A stretch of 64,000 nucleotides of DNA from Actinoallomurus spadix (GTDB taxonomy: Bacteria; Actinomycetota; Actinomycetes; Streptosporangiales; Streptosporangiaceae): NCBI RefSeq assembly GCF_024055725.1, contig NZ_JAMXMX010000003.1, forward strand, positions 1 through 64,000, in the 5' to 3' direction. Below, piece after piece: positions 19,384 through 27,794 of this stretch (the first letter of the stretch is position 1; every line of letters begins with the position of its first letter). The position numbers were made by a program, and so were the translations under genes. The notes under the pieces were generated by a model. The model was given only the letters and a program-made list of their open reading frames with translations. It had not been told where the DNA came from and did no database searches.

Positions 19384-19553
19384 GCCGGCGTGTCACCGGT
19401 GTCACGGTTCGTTCACCGGCGTTCCCAGCCTCCGCAGGGGATGACCGCCTGTCAAGGGTTTGTCCTGACATCAAGACGTATTAGCGTGGAGGAGGAGCGA
19501 CCGCTCGACGACGCCGGCGAGCGGGCCTCGGGAGGAACGCCCGGAGGTGCGGC
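19384..19553. promoter_or_regulatory. Divergent iol promoter/operator region with repeated GTGTCA elements
   Basis: The 170-bp gap between iolC and the UTRA regulator contains GTGTCACCGGTGTCAC (two GTGTCAC direct copies, about 19390-19405) and TGTCA-N11-TGACA (19450-19454 with 19466-19470). TTGACA on the minus strand (19455-19450) could be a -35 element for iolC. These are candidate sites for the divergent regulator; none is proven. Confidence 0.45.
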
Positions 19554-20306
19554 ATGGGCAGAGCGGCCGTCCACCGCCCGGTGGTGCGGGTGGACCGTGC
19601 CAGCCCCGTCCCGTTGTACTTCCAGGTGGCGCGGCAGCTCGAGGAGGCCATCCACGACGGCCGGCTTCCGCCCGGGAGCCGCCTGGAGAACGAGATCCGG
19701 CTCGCCGACGGCTACGGCCTGTCCCGGCCGACGATCCGGCAGGCGATCCAGCACCTCGTCGACAAGGGCCTCCTGGTCCGCAGGCGCGGCGTCGGCACCC
19801 AGGTCGTGCAGGCGCAGGTGCGGCGCTCGATCGAGCTGACCAGCCTGTACGACGACCTGCTCGCCGCCGGCCGCAGTCCCGCCACCCGGGTGCTGGAGCT
19901 CGGCACGCTGCCCGCCGGCGAGACGGTGGCCCGGGAGCTCGACGTGCCGCCCGGCACGGAGGTGGTACGCCTGCGGCGGCTCCGGCTGACCGGCGAGGAA
20001 CCGCTCGCCCTGCTGACGAACTACCTCCCGGCCGGCCTCGTCGCCCTGACCGCCGAGGACCTGGCCGCCCGCGGCCTGTACGAGATGCTGCGCGCCACCG
20101 GGGTCAACCTGCGCATCGCCCACCAGACGATCGGAGCGCGGGCCGCCACCGCCGCCGAGGCACGGCTGCTCGGCGAACGCCGGGGCGTCCCGCTGCTGAC
20201 CATGACCCGGCTCGCGTACGACGACAAGGGCCGCCCGGTGGAGTACGGCAGCCACGTCTACCGCGCCGGCCGTTACTCCTTCGCCCTCACCCTCGTCGAA
20301 CGCTGA
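19554..20306 (+). CDS. GntR family regulator with UTRA domain (IolR-like)
   Basis: This 250-aa HutC-subfamily regulator has a winged helix at about residues 15-80 (LENEIRLADGYGLSRPTIRQAI, wing RRRGVGTQV) and a UTRA effector domain from about 95 to 245 ending in YRAGRYSFALTLVER. UTRA domains bind sugar phosphates or similar metabolites. The ATG at 19554 has GGAGGT at six bases. Divergent placement from iolC makes it the likely repressor of inositol use. A strong hairpin follows the gene. Confidence 0.92.
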   Translation: MGRAAVHRPVVRVDRASPVPLYFQVARQLEEAIHDGRLPPGSRLENEIRLADGYGLSRPTIRQAIQHLVDKGLLVRRRGVGTQVVQAQVRRSIELTSLYDDLLAAGRSPATRVLELGTLPAGETVARELDVPPGTEVVRLRRLRLTGEEPLALLTNYLPAGLVALTAEDLAARGLYEMLRATGVNLRIAHQTIGARAATAAEARLLGERRGVPLLTMTRLAYDDKGRPVEYGSHVYRAGRYSFALTLVER

Positions 20307-20344
20307 GCGGCCGGGCGGGGCAGCGCGCGGATCACGGGACGAAG

Positions 20345-20372
20345 GCCCCGCACCACGTGCGTGGTGCGGGGC
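20345..20372. terminator. Bidirectional hairpin terminator
   Basis: A 12-bp perfect stem GCCCCGCACCAC / GTGGTGCGGGGC with loop GTGC lies between the convergent regulator and secreted-protein genes. No T-tract is present. Confidence 0.85.
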
Positions 20373-20410
20373 GCGAAGGCCGCGATGTTCCGTACGCGGA
20401 CCGCCGTCCG

Positions 20411-21190
20411 TCAGGGGTTGGCGGTGAAGTACACGAACGTGTCGGCCGGGTCGGGGGTCACCTGGTGGGCGAGGTCGGGACTGGACGCGGGCGTGTACGT
20501 GACCTGGACCGCCTGGGCGATCGCGTCACGGCACAGTTGGAGGATCCGGTCATTGGTCCGATCGTAGGAGTCGAGGGCCTTCGTCTTCTTGTAGAGATCG
20601 GCCAGGCCGACCAGGGTGGGGTCGCCCGCCATGGACCGGGCGACGATGTTGTTGTGCAGGTCCATGGCATGCGTGCGGGGCTCATCGGAGTTCTGCTCGT
20701 GTGCGTCCCCCCATTTCTTCGCGTAGTCCGCGCCGAACCAGGTCGTCAGGCCCAGCTGCCATACGCAGTGCCGGGCCGCGTCGGCCTTGTCGTCCTGCTT
20801 CTGCTCGGTGACCCCCGCCACCTGGGCGGCGTTGTTGTACGCGAACGAGTAGGGCCGGCCGGCCACGATGCACTGGGCCTTGTTCTCATCGCACACCGCC
20901 TTCTCCGGTGGCGTCATCGCGGTGTAGGTGTCCCAGCCTCTCTGGATGAAGTTCTTGTATCCGGGTGAAGGGTCGGCGTCCGCGGCGTCGGTGCCGTCGG
21001 CGGTGCCTTCCACGGTCGTCTGCGCGCTGCCGGTGTCGCCGCCGGGCGAGGTCGGGTCGGCGTGGGCCGGTGTCGTCCAGACGGCGACGGTGGACGTCGC
21101 GATGGTGGCCGCGATGACGAGGGCGAGCGTCAGGATGGCGCGCCACGGGTTCGCGTGAGGTCGGGCGATCCGGGCTGAGGGGTGTCTCAC
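20411..21190 (-). CDS. Secreted or membrane-anchored protein of unknown function
   Basis: A 259-aa protein starting at GTG 21190, with AGGAGG upstream. An N-terminal hydrophobic segment (ILTLALVIAATIATSTVAVW) ending near AHA is a signal peptide or anchor. After an Asp/Thr/Gly-rich linker the globular part contains ARHCVWQLGLT, then WGDAHEQ and AMDLHNN. This H..W..H...LHNN pattern resembles the DUF6973-type fold, known only as a domain of secreted or toxin-like proteins; I hold that assignment loosely. Four cysteines in the mature part could form disulfides. Confidence 0.6.
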   Translation of the reverse strand: MRHPSARIARPHANPWRAILTLALVIAATIATSTVAVWTTPAHADPTSPGGDTGSAQTTVEGTADGTDAADADPSPGYKNFIQRGWDTYTAMTPPEKAVCDENKAQCIVAGRPYSFAYNNAAQVAGVTEQKQDDKADAARHCVWQLGLTTWFGADYAKKWGDAHEQNSDEPRTHAMDLHNNIVARSMAGDPTLVGLADLYKKTKALDSYDRTNDRILQLCRDAIAQAVQVTYTPASSPDLAHQVTPDPADTFVYFTANP

Positions 21191-21335
21191 GGCAGGTCCT
21201 CCTTGTCGGGGGGAGCGGTCACCCTCAGGTGTAGGACCTGGGACTTTGTTCGTCACCGGCCGGAGCGTCCGAACAATCAAGGCCGATCAAATGTGCACGA
21301 ACGGGTCCGGGCGGACCCACGGGTGACGCCTGACC

Positions 21336-21374
21336 GGGGGAGCCCGCGCCGGTCGACCCGGCGGGCGCTCCCCC
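21336..21374 (-). terminator. GC hairpin downstream of the TetR gene
   Basis: GGGGGAGC (21336-21343) pairs with GCTCCCCC (21367-21374) around an inner CCGG-type stem. It lies directly 3' of the minus-strand TetR gene. The right-hand arm belongs to a 30-bp sequence repeated at 22829. Confidence 0.6.
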
Positions 21375-21378
21375 GCGA
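21349..21378. repeat. 30-bp dispersed repeat, copy 1
   Basis: Matches 22829-22858 at 29 of 30 positions. It is followed at 21382-21405 by a 24-base exact match to the start of the Ser/Thr kinase gene (23575-23598). Both lie in non-coding or terminal DNA flanking the TetR/SDR block, suggesting past duplication or insertion. Confidence 0.7.
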
Positions 21379-21405
21379 CGTTGATGATCCGCGCACCGTC
21401 GCCGG

Positions 21406-21999
21406 TCAGGCCGGCTGCGGGTCGGCGACCGGGAGGAGCGCGTCGAAGACGAGGGTGAAGAAGGAGTCGAACGCCTCCGCCGAGCGATCCGCGCGGGCCC
21501 TGATGAGGGATCCCTCCCACGCGTTGACGAGGAAGCCGGCCGTGGCGCGCGGGTCCAGGCCGGCGCGGAGGGCGCCGCCGTCGCGGGCCTCGGTGAGCGC
21601 GCCCGCAACGGCGTCCGTCCACTGCGCGAGGCCCTCGCGGACGGCCTCGCGGATGACCGGGCTGTGGTCGGCGATCTCGGCTCCGAAGTTGCCGACGAGG
21701 CAGCCGCGCGTGAACTGCGCTCCCACGACGGCGTCGCGGAGCGACTCGAAGTGCGCCCGCAGCCGGGCCAGCGGTTCGCCGTCCCCCGCGACCAGCTCCT
21801 GGAGGTGACGCCGGGCGCCGTACCGCTCGAGCGCGACGACGGCGAGCGCCTCCTTGCTGTCGAAGTGGTTGTAGAACGACCCCTTCGGCACGCCCGCCGC
21901 ATCGGTGATCACCTTCACGCCCGCCGCGTTGTAGCCCTGGGCGTGGAACTGCTCGAGAGCCGCCTCGACGATCTCCTCGCGTACGCCTCGCCTACCCAT
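21406..21999 (-). CDS. TetR family transcriptional regulator (AcuR/TetR_C_6-like)
   Basis: A 197-aa repressor with the helix-turn-helix at about residues 5-52 (GYNAAGVKVITDAAGVPKGSFYNHFDSKEAL) and a C-terminal ligand domain with GCLVGNFGAEIADHSP, typical of the TetR group that senses electrophiles or small organics. The ATG at 21999 follows GGAGG. Its own -10/-35 overlaps an operator copy that is mirrored in front of the divergent SDR gene, so it very probably represses both. Confidence 0.92.
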   Translation of the reverse strand: MGRRGVREEIVEAALEQFHAQGYNAAGVKVITDAAGVPKGSFYNHFDSKEALAVVALERYGARRHLQELVAGDGEPLARLRAHFESLRDAVVGAQFTRGCLVGNFGAEIADHSPVIREAVREGLAQWTDAVAGALTEARDGGALRAGLDPRATAGFLVNAWEGSLIRARADRSAEAFDSFFTLVFDALLPVADPQPA

Positions 22000-22018
22000 G
22001 CCGACCACCTCCGGCCTC

Positions 22019-22047
22019 AATATGGCCGGTCGTCTCCTCTGTGTCAA
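22019..22047 (-). promoter_or_regulatory. Promoter and operator of the TetR gene
   Basis: On the minus strand, TTGACA (22047-22042), a 17-base spacer and CATATT (22024-22019) form a near-consensus sigma-70-type promoter. The -10 lies within a 16-bp element (22019-22034) that recurs inverted at 22077-22092. Confidence 0.85.
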
Positions 22048-22063
22048 CCCAGGTGGGCGCCGC

Positions 22064-22092
22064 TTGACAGATCTAAGACGACCGGTCATATT
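22064..22092 (+). promoter_or_regulatory. Promoter and operator of the SDR gene
   Basis: TTGACA (22064-22069), 17 bases, then CATATT (22087-22092). The element GACGACCGGTCATATT (22077-22092) matches the mirror copy upstream of TetR at 15 of 16 positions and contains the dyad GACCGGTC. Repressor bound here would block the -10. Confidence 0.87.
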
Positions 22093-22126
22093 CACTTCAT
22101 CGCAGTTCGGCGTGGAAGGAGAGATC

Positions 22127-22807
22127 ATGAACATCGAGGGTTCGGTCGCGGTCGTGACCGGAGGTAATCGGGGCTTCGGCCGGGAGCTGGTCACCCGGCT
22201 CGTCGAGCGCGGGGCCAAGGTCTACGCCGCCGCCCGGCGCCCCGAGACGGTGGACGTGCCCGGCGCCGTGCCGCTGCGGCTGGACATCACCGATCCGGCG
22301 TCGGTACGAGACGCGGCCGCCGCGGCGACGGACGCGACCCTACTGATCAACAACGCCGGAATCTCGACCAAGGCGTCCCTGCTCGGCGGCGACGTCGAGG
22401 ACGCGAGGCGGGAGATGGAGACGCACTACTTCGGCACACTGTCCACGATCCGGGCGTTCGCCCCGGTCATCGAGGCCAACGGCGGCGGCACCATCCTGAA
22501 CATCCTGTCCGTGCTCTCCTGGTTGCACATCCCGGCCTCCGGCGCGTACTCGGCGGCCAAGGCCGCCGAGTGGGCGATGACCGACGCTGTGCGCCAGGAG
22601 CTGCGCCCCAAGGGGATCCTCGTCGCGGGACTGCACGTCGGCTACATGGAGACCGACATGACCGCGGGCATCACGGCCACCAAGTCTGACCCGGGATTGA
22701 TCGCCGAGATCGCGCTGGACGGAATCGCCGCGGACAGCGCGGAGATCATCGCGGACAGCCTCAGCCGGAACGTCAAGGCGAACCTGTCCGCGCCGATCGT
22801 GGCCTGA
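22127..22807 (+). CDS. Short-chain dehydrogenase/reductase (classical SDR)
   Basis: A 226-aa NAD(P)-dependent oxidoreductase. The cofactor loop is TGGNRGFG, followed by NNAG and the catalytic YSAAK with the preceding serine in LSVLS, so the active site is complete. The length and TDMTAG region match small classical SDRs. The ATG at 22127 has AAGGAGAG. It is divergent from and evidently controlled by the adjacent TetR; the substrate is unknown, though such pairs commonly respond to reactive carbonyls or quinones. Confidence 0.93.
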   Translation: MNIEGSVAVVTGGNRGFGRELVTRLVERGAKVYAAARRPETVDVPGAVPLRLDITDPASVRDAAAAATDATLLINNAGISTKASLLGGDVEDARREMETHYFGTLSTIRAFAPVIEANGGGTILNILSVLSWLHIPASGAYSAAKAAEWAMTDAVRQELRPKGILVAGLHVGYMETDMTAGITATKSDPGLIAEIALDGIAADSAEIIADSLSRNVKANLSAPIVA

Positions 22808-22819
22808 GACGCCATCGAA

Positions 22820-22858
22820 CGCCCCGCACCGGTTGACCCGGCGGGCGCTCCCCCGCGA
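22820..22858 (+). terminator. Hairpin downstream of the SDR gene, containing repeat copy 2
   Basis: CGCCC (22820-22824) with GGGCG (22843-22847) and inner CCGG/CCGG arms fold into a hairpin just after the SDR stop. Positions 22829-22858 are the second copy of the 30-bp repeat seen at 21349. Confidence 0.5.
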
Positions 22859-22901
22859 TCATGCCGACTCCGGAAGATCCCCGGGACGTGCTGGAGGGGC
22901 C

Positions 22902-23387
22902 GTGGCGGTGCGGGTGTGCTCGCTGAAGTTCGACGCCGACCGTGACGGCGGCCCGCAGTCCGTCCCGGCCGGCGGCGCGTACCACGTCGTCCGCTTCCCG
23001 TACGGAGCGGCCGAGTCGTACGACGCCGACAACATGCACCCCCAGACACGGAACGGCACCGACCACCCCTTCCCCTCCGACCCCGCGAGCGGGCTGATCC
23101 GGCCGGCGCACGACGCGTGGGGCCGCCTGTACGCGATGATCCAGTGGGAGACCGCGGCGGGCGGCGCGGCGACGGAGTTCCGCGACCAGTTCGTCCGTGA
23201 CCCGCTCGGGACGCCGGACACGACCTGCACGGAGCACAGGCCGCCCTCGCCCGGGATGCAGTGCTTCGCCAAGGCATGGGCGATCTTCGTGTCCCCGGAC
23301 GTGCCGCTCGCCCTCCGGGTCGCCCACGACGCCGACCGGCCCCTTGACCTCGTGATCGCCGAGTTCAAGCTCGAGTACGACGCCTGA
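22902..23387 (+). CDS. Conserved-looking hypothetical protein, 161 aa
   Basis: The GTG at 22902 follows GGAGGGGCC and begins VAVRVCSLKFDADRDGG. The protein is soluble, with no signal peptide or membrane segment. It contains AWGRLYAMIQWETAAGG and ends DLVIAEFKLEYDA. Four cysteines are spread along it. I do not recognise a family. Codon use follows the high-GC pattern and the strong ribosome site supports a real gene. It stands between the SDR and kinase genes without sharing an obvious operon. Confidence 0.6.
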   Translation: MAVRVCSLKFDADRDGGPQSVPAGGAYHVVRFPYGAAESYDADNMHPQTRNGTDHPFPSDPASGLIRPAHDAWGRLYAMIQWETAAGGAATEFRDQFVRDPLGTPDTTCTEHRPPSPGMQCFAKAWAIFVSPDVPLALRVAHDADRPLDLVIAEFKLEYDA

Positions 23388-23539
23388 CGCAACGGCGGTG
23401 GGCGAACCGCTGTTCACGGGGCCTTCCCCGGCCGCTTCTGGACAATCTCGCGGCTCGATTGTCCAGGGAACCGGCGATTGGACAATGCGCGCGGTACGAA
23501 GATCCTGTCAGGCGCTTCCGGACGGAAAGGCTCAGCAGG

Positions 23540-25195
23540 GTGGACGTCTTGCCCAGATTCACGCCCCTCGACAATGATGATCCGCGCACCGTCGCCGGGT
23601 ACGTGCTGCACGCCCGCCTCGGTGGCGGTGGGATGGGGCAGGTCTACCTCTCGTTCAGTCCTGGGGGCCGAGCCGTCGCGGTCAAGGTGGTCCGGGCCGA
23701 ACTGGCCGACGACCCCGAGTTCCGCCGCCGGTTCCGGCGTGAGGTCGAGGTCGCGCAGCAGGTGCACGGCCCGTGGACCGCTCCGGTCCTGGACGCCGAC
23801 CCGGACGCGCCGCGCCCCTGGCTCGCCACCGCCTACGTCGCCGGGCCGACGCTGCAGGAGGCGGTCCTGCGGCACGGCGGGCTGCCCCAACCGGTCGTCG
23901 CACGATTGCTCGCCGGATGCGCCGAGGCACTGGCCAGTGTGCACGCCGCCGGCCTGGTGCACCGGGATTTCAAGCCCGGCAACGTGCTGCTCGCCGAGGA
24001 CGGCCCGCGCGTCATCGACTTCGGTATCGCGCGCGCCGCGGACGCGAGCACCCTCACCCGTTCCGGCCTGATGATCGGTACGCCCGCCTTCATGGCTCCC
24101 GAGCAGGTCGCGGGGCGTGAGGTGACCCCGGCCGCCGACGTGTTCGCTCTCGCGCTCACCGCCTACTACGCCGCCGGCGGACAGAGCGCGTTCGGCGACG
24201 GCAACGCGGCCGCCCTCGCGTACCGGATCGTTCACGAGGAGCCGGAACTCCACGGCTGCCCGCCCGACCTGCGTCCCCTGCTGGCCCGGTGCCTGGACAA
24301 GGAACCGGGCCGCCGCCCGAGCACCTCCGAGGTCATCGAACAGGCCCGCGCGTTCGTGCCGGACGAGCAGCTCCAGGCGGGGACCTGGCTGCCCTCCGCG
24401 ATCGCCACCACCTTGGCGGGCTATCGCCCGGCGACGCCGCCGCACGCCGCACCCTCACCCGCCACGCCGCCGCCCGCGGACCCCCGGACCCGGACGGCTA
24501 CCGCACCGTACGCCCCCGGGTCCGGCTCCGGCCCGTCCGCATCGACGGCCTTGGACCCGGACCCCGGCGCATCCGGGAGAGGCGTCATCTCGCGTCAGCC
24601 GGTGCTCATCGCCGCGGCCGTCGGGATCGCGGTCTTCGCCGTGGGCGTGGTCGCGCTGGTCACCCTGCCGAAGGCGCATTCCGGGGACGAGACGAAGAAC
24701 GGGCGCCGGCCGGCCGCGCAGGCCGACGCCACCCCGGCGCCGGCCGCCGGAGGGCAGGCCGCGTCGCCGTCCTCGTCCCCGACCCCGTACGGCGGCGCGT
24801 TCGTTCCGGAGTACAAGGACGTCTCGTTCTCCCTGCCCGGCCACGGTGGGATCTCCGGAGTGACCTTCACCGACAAGGGACCCAAGGTCACCACGGACGC
24901 CGCCGAGACGGGCGTGGCGGATCTCCAATACTTCACGGTCACGGACGGGGAACTCCGGCTCTACGACACTGTCGAGATGGCCCCGATCACCGGTCCGGCG
25001 GACGCAGCCGCGTGCAAGGACGCCGTCGACCGGAATCCGATAGCCGGCTCCGTCAGCTACCCCAGCCTTAAGGTCGGGGCCGCCTTCTGCCTGACCAATG
25101 GCGCGAACGACCAGCTCGCGTACATCCGGCTCACCGGCAAACGCAAAGACCGTCTGGCCTGGACCGCGACCGGCTGGCTGACCCAGTCCGGCTGA
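23540..25195 (+). CDS. Membrane-anchored Hanks-type serine/threonine protein kinase
   Basis: A 551-aa kinase. The catalytic domain spans about residues 15-270: glycine loop GGGGMGQVY, AVKVV lysine, HRDFKPGN near 140, DFG near 160, and TPAFMAPE activation segment. A Pro/Thr/Ala-rich linker leads to one transmembrane helix near 354-376 (VLIAAAVGIAVFAVGVVALV). An extracellular domain of about 175 residues with two cysteines follows; no PASTA repeats are present. The GTG at 23540 with GGAAAGG upstream fits the usual LDNDDPRTVAGY beginning. The signal sensed is unknown. Confidence 0.92.
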   Translation: MDVLPRFTPLDNDDPRTVAGYVLHARLGGGGMGQVYLSFSPGGRAVAVKVVRAELADDPEFRRRFRREVEVAQQVHGPWTAPVLDADPDAPRPWLATAYVAGPTLQEAVLRHGGLPQPVVARLLAGCAEALASVHAAGLVHRDFKPGNVLLAEDGPRVIDFGIARAADASTLTRSGLMIGTPAFMAPEQVAGREVTPAADVFALALTAYYAAGGQSAFGDGNAAALAYRIVHEEPELHGCPPDLRPLLARCLDKEPGRRPSTSEVIEQARAFVPDEQLQAGTWLPSAIATTLAGYRPATPPHAAPSPATPPPADPRTRTATAPYAPGSGSGPSASTALDPDPGASGRGVISRQPVLIAAAVGIAVFAVGVVALVTLPKAHSGDETKNGRRPAAQADATPAPAAGGQAASPSSSPTPYGGAFVPEYKDVSFSLPGHGGISGVTFTDKGPKVTTDAAETGVADLQYFTVTDGELRLYDTVEMAPITGPADAAACKDAVDRNPIAGSVSYPSLKVGAAFCLTNGANDQLAYIRLTGKRKDRLAWTATGWLTQSG

Positions 25196-25212
25196 TCCGG
25201 GCTCGCGGGTGA

Positions 25213-25262
25213 CCGCGTCCTCTGCGCCGCCGGCGCACGTGGCGGCGGCACGGAGGACGCGG
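25213..25262. terminator. Bidirectional hairpin terminator between kinase and hydrolase genes
   Basis: A 19-position stem with one mismatch and one G-T pair (25213-25231 with 25244-25262) around a loop lies between two convergent genes. No T-tract follows on either strand. Confidence 0.82.
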
Positions 25263-25269
25263 GACGACG

Positions 25270-27669
25270 TCAGCGGGCCAGCTCGTACGGCCCAATGTCG
25301 ATGCCCTTACCGGCGGGGCGTCTGCCGCCGTCGAGGTCGCCGGCGGGCGCGCCCGTCGTCGTACCGGCGTCGACGCACGGGCTGTCCGCGGTCAGGTGGT
25401 AGTCACCCGTGCCGTCCGCCGCGTACCGCACGAGCCGGGGATCGGCGTCGAGCGTTCCCGAACTGTTCGGCGGCGTGAACTCCTCGCTGTTGTCGAGCCC
25501 GTACCTGCCCTTGTGGTTGTCGAAGAAGAGGTTGTTCCGGTACTCGTTGTGCGGGCCGTTCGCGTCACCGCGCACGTTGATGCCGTACATCGCGTTGTCA
25601 CGCACGATGTTGTTCGTGATCACGAAGCCGTCCGCGGTCGAGTCGCCGCCCGTGATGTAGATCCCGTGGTTCGCGTTGGCGAACGACAGGTTGTTCGCGA
25701 TCGTGGCGCCCTTCGCGTTGTGGTTGAAGCGGATGCCGCTGCCCGAGGTCTGCGACACGATGTTGTTCGCGATGACGTCCGCACCGCCGGACGGGTAGAT
25801 GCCGTGGACGTACTCACAGGCGGTCGGATAGGGACCGATGTGGTCGACGCGGTTGCCGATGAAGGCGTTGTCGGAGGCCGCCGCGTCGTCGCCGATGGCC
25901 TGCCCGCCGGGACTGCCGTCACAGTCGCTCGACGCGAGGTGCGTCAGCACGTCGTGCACGTGGTTCCCCTGGATGACGTTGTGGTGGCCCCAGATGAGGA
26001 TGCCGCTCCACGCGCCTCCCGTGCCGCTGATGTCGAACCCGATGACGCGCACGTAGTCGCCCTTGCTCTCGAAGGGGAACGCGGAGGTCTTCGGTGCGAT
26101 GACCGCCTTGCCCGGGTGCTCGGCCTCGAAGGTCAGGTACGCGCCCTCGTGCCCGCCCTTCGTGGTGCTGATGGACTCGGCGTAGGTGCCGTCGGCGACG
26201 TGCACGGTGGCACCGGCGTTCCCCACCGTCGCCTGGTCCGCGGCATGCTGGATCGTGGCCCACGGGTGGGCGCTCGTGCCGTCCCCCTTGGCGTCGTCGC
26301 CGTCGGACGCGACGTAGTACTGGTTCCCGGTGTCCTGGTTGCCGGTGTCCTGGGACGCGCCGGGGCCGCCGGACGGCGGATTCTCAGCCGGTGACGGGCT
26401 CTCGCTGGACGGCGTGGCCGGGGGCGAGTCGACGTGGGAGGAGCCCTCCTCGGGCGACGAGCCTCCGGTGGGCGACGGGCTCCCGGTCGGCGTCGGGGGC
26501 GAGTCGACCTGGGAGCCGTCCTCCGGCGGCGCGTCCGTGCCGGACCTCGTCCCGGACGCCGGCGTCGTGGGCGGCGGTACCGGCGAAGCGGGCTCCGACG
26601 GCGGCTCGGCCTTCGGCCGCGTGACCGTGGACGAGCCCGTCATCGCCTGGCGGAAGGCCCGGCCCTGGGTGGTGAGCCGGTCGGCGCCGGTGACCAGCCC
26701 GAACTGCTCGTGGTCGGTGGCGGTGTAGACCATCGCTCCGGCCGGGGCGGGACGGAGGCCGCGCAGCCGCTCGATCGCCTTGGTCGTCCACGACGCGAGG
26801 TATCCGGCGTTCGCCTCGGTGTAGACGGAGCCCTTGTCGCCGGAGTCGGCGTTCCACTCGGAGATGAAGTACGGCAGTTGCCTGCCGATCTTCCCCTGGA
26901 CGGTCATCTCGACGTCCGTGACGTGCGTCTGCCAGTTGGCGAGATGGGTCTCACAGGTCTGCTTCCAGTCGGAGTCGCCGACCGTGTCGCAGACGTACTC
27001 GTGCCAGGACAGATAGTCGGGCTCGGGTGTCGCGCCGGCGACGAAGGCGCCGATGTACTTCACGTAGTCGTGGTCGACCCGCCAGGAGGCCGGCCCGACG
27101 TAGCGGTACGCGGCCTTCGGGTAGCGGCTCTTCAGGGCCGGCACCACCGTGTTCCAGGCCGCCGTGTAGTCGGCGACCGGCACGCCGGCGTCCGGGCCGT
27201 CGGGCTCGTTGCCGAACTCCAGGTAGGCGGTGCCGTCGCCGAAGACCTGGTGGATCAGGTCGAGCAGGTGCAGGTCGGTCTTCTTGACGTCGTCGGCGGT
27301 CCGGCCGGAGCCGGGCGCGCGGATGATGAGCATCGGTGTCGCGCCGATGTCCCGTACGGCGCGCATGGCGGACATCCACTGGTCGTCGGTGACCGGCGGG
27401 CCGTCCGGCTTGAAGCGATCGCGCAGCGGCACCCGGACGATCGGCACGCCCCAGGAGCGGAACAGCTCACGCGTGGCCGCCTGGGTGACGAACGCGTCAT
27501 CGGCGCCGAAGAACGACATGTTGATGCCGAAGAGCGGATCGGCGGTGGTCGGTGTGGTCGTGCCGCGGGCGGTGGGCACCACCGCCGAGGCGACGGCGAC
27601 CAGGAACGCGAGGATCAACGTGAGCCGGCTGCCGAGCCGGCGCGACGCGCCGGGGGAGGGTCCGTACAT
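25270..27669 (-). CDS. Secreted two-domain protein: clan GH-A glycoside hydrolase plus right-handed beta-helix
   Basis: A 799-aa exported protein with an N-terminal signal segment (LTLILAFLVAVASAVV). Residues about 45-345 form a TIM-barrel hydrolase with FGNEPDG near 152 (acid/base glutamate) and ISEWNAD near 270 (nucleophile), the clan GH-A pair seen in GH39/GH5-like enzymes. A Pro/Ser/Thr linker of about 100 residues has an imperfect internal repeat (PPEDGSQVDSPP, PEEGSSHVDSPP). Residues about 455-799 form a beta-helix with repeated NNIV.., opening YYVASDGDDAKGDGTSAHPW. The two folds suggest attack on a complex polysaccharide. The ATG at 27669 has GAGGAGGAG. Confidence 0.88.
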   Translation of the reverse strand: MYGPSPGASRRLGSRLTLILAFLVAVASAVVPTARGTTTPTTADPLFGINMSFFGADDAFVTQAATRELFRSWGVPIVRVPLRDRFKPDGPPVTDDQWMSAMRAVRDIGATPMLIIRAPGSGRTADDVKKTDLHLLDLIHQVFGDGTAYLEFGNEPDGPDAGVPVADYTAAWNTVVPALKSRYPKAAYRYVGPASWRVDHDYVKYIGAFVAGATPEPDYLSWHEYVCDTVGDSDWKQTCETHLANWQTHVTDVEMTVQGKIGRQLPYFISEWNADSGDKGSVYTEANAGYLASWTTKAIERLRGLRPAPAGAMVYTATDHEQFGLVTGADRLTTQGRAFRQAMTGSSTVTRPKAEPPSEPASPVPPPTTPASGTRSGTDAPPEDGSQVDSPPTPTGSPSPTGGSSPEEGSSHVDSPPATPSSESPSPAENPPSGGPGASQDTGNQDTGNQYYVASDGDDAKGDGTSAHPWATIQHAADQATVGNAGATVHVADGTYAESISTTKGGHEGAYLTFEAEHPGKAVIAPKTSAFPFESKGDYVRVIGFDISGTGGAWSGILIWGHHNVIQGNHVHDVLTHLASSDCDGSPGGQAIGDDAAASDNAFIGNRVDHIGPYPTACEYVHGIYPSGGADVIANNIVSQTSGSGIRFNHNAKGATIANNLSFANANHGIYITGGDSTADGFVITNNIVRDNAMYGINVRGDANGPHNEYRNNLFFDNHKGRYGLDNSEEFTPPNSSGTLDADPRLVRYAADGTGDYHLTADSPCVDAGTTTGAPAGDLDGGRRPAGKGIDIGPYELAR

Positions 27670-27794
27670 GAGGGTGGCTCCTCCTCATCGGGAGATTCTG
27701 CCCCGGGCCGGAGAGGCTCTTCTCAAGAGGGGACGCCGCTCCGCCCGAGGGCTGGACACCCACAGGTTCGACCGGTGCGGGCGGCCGGAACAGC

